13,700 bases of DNA from Gammaproteobacteria bacterium (GTDB lineage Bacteria; Pseudomonadota; Gammaproteobacteria; Steroidobacterales; GCA-2729495). The number at the start of each line of letters is the position of its first letter. The first letter of the stretch is position 1. The notes below the pieces were generated by a model. That model was not told the origin of the DNA. It made no database searches and was given only the letters and a program-made list of their open reading frames with translations. The stretch is from the NCBI GenBank assembly GCA_023150055.1, contig JAKLLP010000003.1, positions 9,497-23,196 of the forward strand, given 5' to 3'. A program made the translations under genes and the position numbers. Shown here in pieces: positions 7,637 to 13,700 of this stretch.

Positions 7637-7680
7637 GCAGCTGCCGAGAAATGGCCCTGGACCACCCCTTTCGCGCGATG

Positions 7681-7696
7681 TGTCATCCAGGTGACA
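7681..7696. promoter_or_regulatory. candidate Crp/Fnr-type operator (TGTCA-N6-TGACA)
   Basis: TGTCATCCAGGTGACA is a perfect 5-bp inverted repeat around a 6-bp centre, the same spacing as the Crp site TGTGA-N6-TCACA. The fourth base of each half-site differs from Crp. CO sensor CooA, also of this family, uses a TGTC-type half-site. The palindrome lies 57 bp before the regulator's GTG and just downstream of a possible -35 (complement of 7721-7726), so binding here could repress or tune the regulator gene. This is inferred from geometry and position; I noticed no second copy in the other intergenic stretches. Confidence 0.5.
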
Positions 7697-7995
7697 GAAC
7701 AGGACCGTTCCGGTTGGCACTGTAAACCATATGGAGATGACCCGGATGGCCAACCGAAACGCAGGAGATCCGCGCGCCAGGGAGGGCGCCGCTGCGGCCG
7801 CCGTTCGGGCAATTCGTACAATGCCTGGTCGGTCCCGGTTTGCCGAGGGACCAATCCGCGTTCCGGCTGGCCAAGGGGTGCAGATCACGCGCATTCCATG
7901 GACATTCGCGGCCCCCTCGACAAACCCGCCGCCGGGTTCCTCCAGGCCGTGGGCAGGGGCCGACCAGGCTCCCTTGATCGACAGCAGGAGACGCC

Positions 7996-8217
7996 ATGAA
8001 TCGCACTGACCGCCCGGACCCCCGCCGCATCGACTCGCAGAGCGCCTGTGCCGCGATCGCCCTGGCACTGGCGCTGGGCCTCGGCTGGAGTTTCGTGTCA
8101 TCGACCCGCATCGTGCAGTGGCCGGCCAGCCAGGCGCTCGTCGCCGGCATCCGTGCAGCCGTGGTGAACGTGGCGACGCAAGGGGAGGCGGAGGCGAACG
8201 CGCCCCCCGCACACTAG
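7996..8217 (+). CDS. small single-pass membrane protein, unknown function
   Basis: A 73-residue protein that I do not recognise, and the only plus-strand gene I believe here. It has a charged N-terminus (MNRTDRPDPRRIDSQS), one hydrophobic helix at about residues 18-35 (ACAAIALALALGLGWSFV) and a C-terminal tail ending EAEANAPPAH. The positive N-terminus predicts N-in topology with the tail in the periplasm, or an uncleaved signal anchor. The ATG at 7996 has a good Shine-Dalgarno (AGGAG, 7986-7990, 5-nt spacing), which is the main reason to accept it. It is transcribed away from the Crp/Fnr gene and convergent with the aldehyde dehydrogenase, 35 nt from its end. A link to the cyclase system is possible but rests only on position. 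Confidence 0.55.
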   Translation: MNRTDRPDPRRIDSQSACAAIALALALGLGWSFVSSTRIVQWPASQALVAGIRAAVVNVATQGEAEANAPPAH

Positions 8218-8229
8218 CTACGCGGTGAT

Positions 8230-8243
8230 GCCCGGCGACGGGC
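8230..8243. terminator. hairpin between convergent genes, possible weak terminator
   Basis: GCCCG and CGGGC form a perfect 5-bp GC stem closed by GCGA, a GNRA-type tetraloop when read on the plus strand. It falls in the 35-nt gap between two convergent genes, where a bidirectional terminator would be expected. No U-tract follows on either strand, so this is tentative. Confidence 0.3.
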
Positions 8244-8252
8244 GACAGGACA

Positions 8253-9686
8253 CTACCCGCTGATCGCCGCAGGAACCCCCGTCTGCGCGAGCAGGGCCTT
8301 CCTGCGGAAAAACCGCAGCAGGCCGGCCTCGCCATGGCGTGAACCGCCGCAGCCGGAGAGCCCGAAGGAATTCTTCTCCGCCTCGTAGGTCTCGCGGGTG
8401 AGCCCGGCGTCGTTGAGGCTCATGCCGCCGGCATCGATGCGCTCGGCGACGGCGCGCGCTTCCGCCAGCGTTGCGGCGAAAACGGCGCCGGACAGGCCGT
8501 ACACCGTGTCGTTGGCGAGTGCGACCGCTTCCTCCGTCGTGGCGAAGGGCATGACCGGCATGATCGGCCCGAAGGTCTCCTCGGTCATGAGCTTCATGCG
8601 GTGGTCGACGTGGGTGACCACGGTGGCCGGAACATAGCGTCCGCCGCCCAGTACCCGGCTCTTGCCGCCACAGCGGATCACGGCGCCGCGGGCGACGGCA
8701 TCGTCGAGGTGCTCGTCGATGATGTCGGCCTGCCGGTCGAAGATGATCGGCCCGATCTCGCCGTCGTCGATGTCCGGGTAATTGAAGCGCGTGCGCTCGG
8801 CCTTGCGGACCAGCAGGTCGACGAAACGGTCGTGAATGGCTGCGTCCACGTAGACCCGCTCGAGCGCGAGGCACACCTGCCCGCTCGCCACGGCCGACAC
8901 GCGCAGGATCGCATCCGTAGCCCTGTCGATGTCCGCGGAGGCGAGCACGATCGCCGGATCCTTGCCGCCGAGCTCGAGGAAGGCGGGGATGAAGTGTTCG
9001 GCGGCCGCCACCGCCACCTTGCGGCCCGTGGCCACGCTGCCGGTGAAGCAGATCGCGTCGACCGCCGCCACGAGCCGTGCCCCCGTAGCGCGATCGCCTG
9101 CCACCACGTCGAACACGCGCGCGAGTTCCGGCACGGCGCCGATCGCCGCGCGCAGGGGCGGCACGAAGCGCGGCGTCACCTCGCTCGGCTTGACGATGAC
9201 GGCGCAGCCGGCGAGCAGCGCCGGCACGGTGTCGATCAGCGAGAGCGCGAGCGGAAAGTTCCACGGGCTGATGACGCCCACGAGCGGGTAAGGCACGAGC
9301 TGGTGCCCGATCTGCAGCGTGGGCATCGCCTGCGACTGAAACTCCGCAGTGCTGATGATGGCCGGAGCGCGCTCGCACCAGCGGCGCAGGTTGCGCACCA
9401 CGGACAGGAGTTCGCCCATGGCGATCTTCGTTCGCCCGGTATCCACGGCGAGCGCGGCGACGATGTCATCCCGCCTGGCCTCGAGCACGTCCGCGAAGCG
9501 GCGCAGGGTGGCGCAGCGGGAATCGACACCTGCATCGCGCCAGGCCGGCTGGGCGAGGCGCAGCTCACGGCAACGCGCGTCCAGCTCGCTCGCCGCTGGC
9601 GGCGTGAACTCGTAGTCGATCTGGCCCGTGCGCGGATTACGTACCTGCATGACACTCGGTGACTGGCACCATGCGTTCGACACCAT
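8253..9686 (-). CDS. NAD(P)-dependent aldehyde dehydrogenase
   Basis: A 477-residue aldehyde dehydrogenase superfamily enzyme that would oxidise an aldehyde to its acid in the cytoplasm. The usual landmarks appear in order: ISPWNFPL with Asn143; KPSEVTP with Lys166 for cofactor binding; FTGSVATG (214-221); FLELGGKDP with general base Glu238; SGQVCLALERVYV with catalytic Cys272; and EETFGPIMPV (369-378) contacting the nicotinamide ribose. The C-terminus (NSFGLSGCGGSRHGEAGLLRFF) is also typical. No signal peptide is seen. The ATG at 9686 lies 4 nt after the stop of the dehydratase-family gene, which suggests translational coupling. Met13 (ATG at 9650) is an alternative start; neither has a strong Shine-Dalgarno. 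Substrate is not readable from sequence. By context it might process a semialdehyde linked to a 4-hydroxybutyrate-like route, but that is inference. Confidence 0.93.
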   Translation of the reverse strand: MVSNAWCQSPSVMQVRNPRTGQIDYEFTPPAASELDARCRELRLAQPAWRDAGVDSRCATLRRFADVLEARRDDIVAALAVDTGRTKIAMGELLSVVRNLRRWCERAPAIISTAEFQSQAMPTLQIGHQLVPYPLVGVISPWNFPLALSLIDTVPALLAGCAVIVKPSEVTPRFVPPLRAAIGAVPELARVFDVVAGDRATGARLVAAVDAICFTGSVATGRKVAVAAAEHFIPAFLELGGKDPAIVLASADIDRATDAILRVSAVASGQVCLALERVYVDAAIHDRFVDLLVRKAERTRFNYPDIDDGEIGPIIFDRQADIIDEHLDDAVARGAVIRCGGKSRVLGGGRYVPATVVTHVDHRMKLMTEETFGPIMPVMPFATTEEAVALANDTVYGLSGAVFAATLAEARAVAERIDAGGMSLNDAGLTRETYEAEKNSFGLSGCGGSRHGEAGLLRFFRRKALLAQTGVPAAISG

Positions 9687-9690
9687 TCAT

Positions 9691-11244
9691 TCAAACCGGC
9701 CGGAACACCCGGGCCATGTACTGCGCCTCGTCGTCGGCCGGTTCCTCGGCCGACTCCGGCGCGATGCCGGCGAGCGCCCTCGCCAGTGACTTCTTGAACT
9801 CGACCTCCATGGCGCGCTGGATCTGGATGCGCTGGGCCTGTGGCGAGCCGGCTCCGTGCAGCGACTCGGTCAGGTAGCCCACCGCGTTGCGGCCGAGCGT
9901 CATGTTCTCGATCAGGCGCAGGATGCGCAGGCGGTCCTCGGTGGGGATGTCGGCCCGGCCCTTGAGATACTTGCGGATGAGCTCACCCACCTCGGGGCTC
10001 GCGAGATCCTGTTCCGAGGGCAGCGTCACCATCAGCCCGCCGGCTAGGTCCTGGGCGAGGCGGCCGATCTCGTAGGGCAGCTTCGTCACGTGGTGCTTGC
10101 AGACGTTGGAGAGCATCTCGTCGGAGAGGTAGACGCCGGAGGGCATCGCCGTCGCCTGGTAGCTCGCCGCCACGCCGGTGCCGTAGATCGTCTCGTTGAG
10201 GTGTGTCATCTCGACGAGCTTGTCGCGGATGTGAGAGGCCTTCTCGATGCCGTTGTAGTCCGCGATCGTCGCGGCCGCGCCGATCAGCACGTCACCGACG
10301 CCGGTCTTGCACACGTAGCTGCGGCGGTGATAGCAGGTAAAGCGCTCCACCAGCGGGGCCGCGAACTCGACCTCGCCGTCCATGAACACGTGCTCGGCCG
10401 GGACGAACACGTCGTCGAAGATGATCATCGCCTCCTGGCCGGAGAACTTCTGGTTGCCGCTGTCGAGTTCGCCCTCCATGGCGCGGGTATCGCAGCTCTG
10501 CCGGCCATAGATGTAGGTGATCCCGGGCGCCTCGACCGGCAACGCGGCGACCACGGCATAGTCGCGGTCGGCCGGGCCGAGCCGCATGGTCGGCATCACC
10601 AGCAGCCAGTGCGAGTTGATGCAGCCGGTCTGGTGCGCCTTCGCCCCGCGCAGCCATATCCCGGCCGCGTCGCGCCGGCTGATGTGCACGAACAGGTCCG
10701 GGTCGGCCTGCTCATGCGGCGCCTTGCTGCGGTCGCCTTTCACGTCGGTCATGGCCCCGCCGATGACGTAGTTCTGTCGCTGGGCAAACGCGATGAAGTC
10801 CCGGAAGCGGCGGTGATAGTCGGTCCCCTGCGCCTGGTCGATGTCGAAGGTCACCGAGTGCAGCGCGTTGAAGGCGTCCATGCCGACGCAGCGCTGGAAG
10901 CAGGTGCCGGTGAGCTGGCCGAGCCGGCGCTGCATCTTGTTCTGCATCACCAGGTCCTCGGGCGAAGTCGCCACGTGCAGGAAGCGGTTCACCGCCTCTC
11001 CCGTGTAAGGCGACGCTGCGGTCGCCAGTTCAGGGTTGCGCAGCGCGAGATCGTAAGTCTCGGCGACCGCGTTGATCGAGGGGCGGATGATCGGGTGATC
11101 CACGGGCTCCTCGACCCGCTCGCCGAAGAGATACACCTTGAGGTTGCGGCCACGAAGCGACTCGATGTACTCCGCGCCGCTGCGGAGCGGCTTGCCAGCT
11201 TGCCTGCCCTGCCCTGCGGCGAGCTTGTCTGCACGCGCTGCCAT
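9691..11244 (-). CDS. 4-hydroxybutyryl-CoA dehydratase / vinylacetyl-CoA isomerase family protein (HpaB superfamily)
   Basis: A 517-residue protein close along its whole length to clostridial AbfD, which dehydrates 4-hydroxybutyryl-CoA to crotonyl-CoA using FAD and a [4Fe-4S] cluster. Candidate cluster ligands are Cys115 and Cys119 (GTCFQRCVGMDA), His306 and Cys312 (YHRRSYVCKTGVGD). Catalytic counterparts are present: Thr206 (AKAHQTG), Glu271 (SGQEAMIIFDDVF), Tyr310, Lys313 and Glu460 (TESLHGAGSPQAQR). One oddity: the His-to-Cys loop is one residue shorter than in the AbfD sequence I recall (HRQSYGGCK against HRRSYVCK). About 20 extra N-terminal residues and a 24-residue acidic tail are present. 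Start: ATG at 11244 with AGAGG at 11254-11258. An intrinsic terminator lies upstream, so this gene and the coupled aldehyde dehydrogenase may be a separate unit. AbfD is oxygen-sensitive, so the enzyme may work in low oxygen or on another substrate. Confidence 0.85.
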   Translation of the reverse strand: MAARADKLAAGQGRQAGKPLRSGAEYIESLRGRNLKVYLFGERVEEPVDHPIIRPSINAVAETYDLALRNPELATAASPYTGEAVNRFLHVATSPEDLVMQNKMQRRLGQLTGTCFQRCVGMDAFNALHSVTFDIDQAQGTDYHRRFRDFIAFAQRQNYVIGGAMTDVKGDRSKAPHEQADPDLFVHISRRDAAGIWLRGAKAHQTGCINSHWLLVMPTMRLGPADRDYAVVAALPVEAPGITYIYGRQSCDTRAMEGELDSGNQKFSGQEAMIIFDDVFVPAEHVFMDGEVEFAAPLVERFTCYHRRSYVCKTGVGDVLIGAAATIADYNGIEKASHIRDKLVEMTHLNETIYGTGVAASYQATAMPSGVYLSDEMLSNVCKHHVTKLPYEIGRLAQDLAGGLMVTLPSEQDLASPEVGELIRKYLKGRADIPTEDRLRILRLIENMTLGRNAVGYLTESLHGAGSPQAQRIQIQRAMEVEFKKSLARALAGIAPESAEEPADDEAQYMARVFRPV

Positions 11245-11280
11245 ATGGGTTTACCTCTTCGACACCACGGATCGGCTCGA

Positions 11281-11286
11281 ATTATT
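11281..11286 (-). promoter_or_regulatory. possible promoter -10 for dehydratase-aldehyde dehydrogenase unit
   Basis: On the minus strand AATAAT lies in an AT-rich island just after the terminator and about 37 nt before the dehydratase-family start codon. No good -35 is found 16-18 bp upstream (the 17-bp position reads TAGCAG), so the promoter would be weak or activator-dependent. Low confidence. Confidence 0.25.
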
Positions 11287-11294
11287 GCACTGCC

Positions 11295-11322
11295 AAAAAA
11301 CGCCTGCTATCGGCGCAGGGCG
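11295..11322 (-). terminator. intrinsic terminator at the end of the amine oxidase gene
   Basis: On the minus strand CGCCCTGC and GCAGGCG pair as a 7-bp stem with one bulged C around a 7-nt loop (GCCGATA), followed directly by six T. The stem overlaps the last codons and the TAG stop (11307-11309) of the amine oxidase gene. It would end or attenuate transcription before the dehydratase-family gene. Confidence 0.7.
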
Positions 11323-12734
11323 CCCATCCGCTCCATGACCGCGAGCGCCTCGCGCTCGGCCGATTCCATCGCACCTTCGATGCCCTGTTGCAGCACTGCG
11401 ACATGCTCGCCGATCCAGTGCACCGGGCCCCAGGGTTCGCGGGCCAGCCGGCCGGACTGGCGCACCTGGCCCGGGGCCCAGAAGTGATAGGCGCCGAGGG
11501 CGTAGGGGTTCTGGCCCCAGGCGGTCACATCGAGCACTTCGAGGTTGCCCGCCGCGGCCGGCCGCGCGCTGCTCAGCTCACGCACCACGAAGCGGCCGAT
11601 ACGGTCGTTCGTCCAGTCATCGAGCTTCGCCGCTTGCTGCCCGTCGATCCAGCAATTGAGTTCGTTCAGCGAACCGTCTTCGGCCGGCACGGCAAACACT
11701 TTCTCGAAGGGCCGGTCAGAGATCATCGCCGGCGGCAGTCCATCGTCCTCCCAGAAGCGGCGCCGGAAAGCGAGCTTCACCTGGGTGATCTTGTTGTAGG
11801 GCAGGTCGCGGATGATCTCCGCCTGCGGCGGGCGCGGCAGCAGGATCACCTGGCGCAGCACCGACCATGGAATGGAGCAGAGTGCAAAGCGCGCGCGGTA
11901 GCGCTGCCCGTCGGCGCAGCGGACTTCGACGCCGTCGCGATCGATCTCGATGCGGGCCACCGCCTGGCGCAGGTGCACCTCCCGGTCGAGACGCCCGGCC
12001 ATGGTCTCGGGCAGGCGCGCGCTGCCGCCACGGATCCGGAAGAGTTCGCCGCCCCCGGCACGCGCCACCAGGCGCTTGCGATAGGCAAACAGCGCGGAAA
12101 CATTGTCGAGGCCGCGGCCGTCGTAGAGGATCTCCATCAAGCGCAGCGCCTCGGCCGAGGCGCCGAGGCGTTCGAGCTCGACGCGCAGCGAGCGCGCATC
12201 GAGCGCGGCGAATTCCCCGCGCAGCCAGTCGTCGTGGCCCCTCAGGGGAGAACCGCGGTCGAGATGGAAATCCGCGAGCCGCTGCGGCAGCACGTCGCGC
12301 TCCGCTCCGGCGAGGCGGTTCGCGCGCGAACTGCTCCACGCGGCGGCATCCAGCAGCTCGCCGTTGACGTGCAGCGCGACACCCGGCGCGAACGCGCGGC
12401 GCGGGAAGGCACCGAGGCCGAGATCGGCGAGCGCGGCGAAGGTCCGCGCATAGAGCGCATCGAGCGTCTGGCCGCCGGCCTCCGGCGCTCCGCGCAGGTG
12501 GTCGAGCGTGAGGAGCCGCCCGCCGAGCCGATCGCTCGCCTCGATCACCAGCGGCTGGAGGCCCTGCTGCTGCAGGAGCCAGGCCGCATACAGCCCGGAG
12601 ATACCCGCGCCGATGACGAGCACCTCGGCCTGCTCCGGTGCGCGCGCACAACGCGCGAGCAACGGCACGGCCGCCGCTGCCGCCACCGAGCGCGCGAACG
12701 CGCGGCGCGACAGCCCCTTACGGAGTGAGGTCAC
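11307..12734 (-). CDS. FAD-dependent amine oxidase family protein with Tat-type signal
   Basis: A 475-residue flavin amine oxidase (monoamine oxidase/phytoene desaturase-like fold). The N-terminus MTSLRKGLSRRAFARS plus a hydrophobic Ala-rich run has twin-arginine form (SRRAFA), suggesting folded export with FAD. A cysteine at residue 29 (LLARC) is not a proper lipobox because Arg precedes it. The dinucleotide-binding fingerprint is VLVIGAGISGLYAAW (38-52), with Glu65 for ribose and DRLGGRL after it. The C-terminal FAD segment reads WIGEHVAVLQQGIEGAMESAE. Such enzymes oxidise amines to imines and aldehydes, or oxidise other C-N or C-C bonds; the substrate is unknown. The start is a GTG at 12734, overlapping the SUMF1-like gene by 17 nt, which implies translational coupling. 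An intrinsic terminator covers its end. If the product is an aldehyde, the downstream aldehyde dehydrogenase could use it, but the two would sit in different compartments. Confidence 0.85.
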   Translation of the reverse strand: MTSLRKGLSRRAFARSVAAAAAVPLLARCARAPEQAEVLVIGAGISGLYAAWLLQQQGLQPLVIEASDRLGGRLLTLDHLRGAPEAGGQTLDALYARTFAALADLGLGAFPRRAFAPGVALHVNGELLDAAAWSSSRANRLAGAERDVLPQRLADFHLDRGSPLRGHDDWLRGEFAALDARSLRVELERLGASAEALRLMEILYDGRGLDNVSALFAYRKRLVARAGGGELFRIRGGSARLPETMAGRLDREVHLRQAVARIEIDRDGVEVRCADGQRYRARFALCSIPWSVLRQVILLPRPPQAEIIRDLPYNKITQVKLAFRRRFWEDDGLPPAMISDRPFEKVFAVPAEDGSLNELNCWIDGQQAAKLDDWTNDRIGRFVVRELSSARPAAAGNLEVLDVTAWGQNPYALGAYHFWAPGQVRQSGRLAREPWGPVHWIGEHVAVLQQGIEGAMESAEREALAVMERMGALRR

Positions 12735-13638
12735 GCGCCACCCGGAAGCCGAAGAAAGAAAACAAGGTCGTTTCCGGATCGCGTCCGCGAAAACTCACGC
12801 GTTGCCGGTCCGGCCGCGTGATCCAGCTGCCGCCACGCACCGTGCGCCGCGCGCAGGGGCCGTCCGCCTCGACCGCGCTGCCGTCGACGGGCTGCGCCGG
12901 GTAGGGCGCGCGGTAACAATCCGCCGTCCACTCCCAGACGTTGCCGATCATGTCGTACAAGCCGAACGCATTCGGCCGGAACGATCCGACGGGTGCGGCC
13001 CGGGCGAAGCCGTCGTCACAGTCGAATGCCGCCCAGCCGAAACCGTTGCCGGCCACCCCCGCGCGGTCGTAGACGTTCGCATACTCGCAAGCGCTCGCCA
13101 TGTCGTCCGCGCCCCCGATACCACTCCAGAAAAATCCGCCGCTCGTCCCGGCACGCGCCGCGAACTCCCATTCGGCTTCCGTCGGCAACCGGTAGGGCGC
13201 GCCGGTGCGCTGGGCGAGCCAGCCGACGTAAGCCCGGGCATCGACCCAGGACACGCAGGTCACCGGTTCATCGTCGAAGGGCAGGCGTCCGTAACCCGGG
13301 TCTACCCAGCTCGCGCCGAGCGGTGTGGCCCACCCGTCCTTCCAGACCTGGCAGCCGCCGCGCATGGCGTAGCCGGTGTCCGCGACGAACGCGGCGAACT
13401 GCGCCTGCGTCACCTCGTGCCTGCCGAGAGCGAAGGCGTAGCCGATCCGCACCTCGCGCACGGGCCCCTCCGGACGGCCGGGCTCCCCGCCCTCGCCGCC
13501 CATGCGGAATTTCCCCGGCGCAATCACCATCATCGCGGGACAGGTCGGGCAATCGCGAAACTCCGCACCGGCGCGCGGACTCCTGCCGGCACAGGCACCG
13601 AGCGCCACGCAAAACAGCAAGAGCGCCAGGCGCCGCAT
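12718..13638 (-). CDS. SUMF1/FGE-like lipoprotein without formylglycine-generating cysteines
   Basis: A 306-residue protein of the formylglycine-generating-enzyme (FGE-sulfatase) fold. It starts MRRLALLLFCVALGACAG, a lipoprotein signal with lipobox LGAC and lipidated Cys16, so it should be anchored in the periplasm. Fold motifs run in order: HEVTQAQFAAF (74-84), PVTCVSWVDARAYVGWL (125-141), RLPTEAEWEFAARAG (150-164), VGSFRPNAFGLYDMIGNVWEWT (217-238), RTVRGGSW (265-272) and FGFRVARD (297-304). True FGE has two copper-binding cysteines just after the GGS motif; here the segment is GGSWITRPDRQRVSFRGR, with none. It is therefore probably not a sulfatase activator; PvdO-type relatives act otherwise in periplasmic maturation. 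Its ATG directly follows the stop of the upstream gene, and its end overlaps the amine oxidase by 17 nt. A role in maturing or supporting these exported oxidoreductases is inference. Confidence 0.88.
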   Translation of the reverse strand: MRRLALLLFCVALGACAGRSPRAGAEFRDCPTCPAMMVIAPGKFRMGGEGGEPGRPEGPVREVRIGYAFALGRHEVTQAQFAAFVADTGYAMRGGCQVWKDGWATPLGASWVDPGYGRLPFDDEPVTCVSWVDARAYVGWLAQRTGAPYRLPTEAEWEFAARAGTSGGFFWSGIGGADDMASACEYANVYDRAGVAGNGFGWAAFDCDDGFARAAPVGSFRPNAFGLYDMIGNVWEWTADCYRAPYPAQPVDGSAVEADGPCARRTVRGGSWITRPDRQRVSFRGRDPETTLFSFFGFRVARDLTP

Positions 13639-13700
13639 TCAGACCAGCCCGTGGCGCGCCAGCGGCAGGGTGCGAACGCGCCGGCCCGTGGCCGCATGCA
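13639..13700 (-). CDS. C-terminal end of a probable xanthine-dehydrogenase-family molybdenum subunit
   Basis: Only the last 19 codons are in the window; the gene enters from the right edge. The tail contains AATGRRVRTLPL and stops with TGA at 13639-13641, directly against the ATG of the SUMF1-like gene. That tail resembles the ATGKRxRxLPL ending common in molybdopterin-binding subunits of the xanthine dehydrogenase/isoquinoline 1-oxidoreductase type, which are often exported by Tat. With so few residues the family call is tentative. The zero-gap junction supports one transcript with the following two genes. Confidence 0.45.
   Translation of the reverse strand, partial: HAATGRRVRTLPLARHGLV

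Larger units (their letters stand above)
7624..7995. other. 372-nt divergent intergenic region
   Basis: It separates the minus-strand Crp/Fnr regulator from the plus-strand small membrane protein. It holds the regulator's ribosome binding site, the TGTCA-N6-TGACA palindrome, a possible minus-strand -35 (TTTACA, complement of 7721-7726), an 8-bp palindrome CCATATGG (7727-7734), and the Shine-Dalgarno of the plus-strand gene (AGGAG, 7986-7990). Open frames inside it, such as 7731-8009 on plus, are Arg/Ala/Pro-rich, lack a ribosome site and are not believed. Confidence 0.5.

Noticed and set aside
7731..8009. 92-residue plus-strand frame before the small membrane protein
   Set aside because: No Shine-Dalgarno, Arg/Ala/Pro-rich composition, and it overlaps the start of the better-supported gene at 7996.
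7478..8335. 285-residue minus-strand frame spanning the regulator's upstream region
   Set aside because: It overlaps the Crp/Fnr gene in another frame and the small plus-strand gene; composition is noncoding.
8218..9378. 386-residue minus-strand frame
   Set aside because: Another frame of the aldehyde dehydrogenase gene; Arg-rich shadow product.
8601..12728. long plus-strand frames at 8601-9662, 10090-11487 and 11388-12728
   Set aside because: All antisense to well-conserved enzymes (aldehyde dehydrogenase, dehydratase-family protein, amine oxidase) and lack any domain signature.

Overview
This is a GC-rich stretch that reads as a proteobacterial chromosome, most likely gammaproteobacterial. 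The evidence is TonB-receptor-type outer-membrane barrel sequence, Tat signals, a lipoprotein lipobox, a Crp/Fnr regulator and purine-rich Shine-Dalgarno sites. The lineage is an inference. Almost every gene lies on the minus strand; the one exception is a small membrane protein at 7996-8217. I see no tRNA, rRNA, insertion sequence, CRISPR array or integrase.

The left half (1-7623, read right to left) holds a possible signalling locus. A Crp/Fnr-family regulator with a cyclic-nucleotide-type phosphate-binding cassette (6913-7623) is followed by a membrane CHASE2 class III nucleotide cyclase (4559-6805). Next come an exported FecR-TPR-beta-barrel fusion of about 1,100 residues (1071-4361) and a small six-cysteine secreted protein (637-981). 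A Tat-signal-bearing UbiD-family decarboxylase (1-422) runs off the left edge. A TGTCA-N6-TGACA inverted repeat with Crp-site geometry lies 57 bp upstream of the regulator start and may be its own operator. The cyclase has an inverted purine-specificity residue pair. The barrel part of the fusion is clearly less GC-rich than its FecR/TPR part.

The centre (7624-8252) holds the regulator's upstream region, the 73-residue membrane protein and a hairpin between convergent genes.

The right half (8253-13700, also read right to left) is a metabolic cluster. It starts with the last codons of what looks like a xanthine-dehydrogenase-family molybdenum subunit. This abuts a SUMF1/FGE-like lipoprotein that lacks the formylglycine-generating cysteines, which overlaps a Tat-type flavin amine oxidase. 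A hairpin plus U-tract terminator sits at the end of the amine oxidase gene. Beyond it lies a 4-hydroxybutyryl-CoA dehydratase-family Fe-S/FAD enzyme, then an aldehyde dehydrogenase 4 nt further on. The first three gene products look exported and oxidative, and the last two look cytoplasmic. Whether they form one pathway is unproven.
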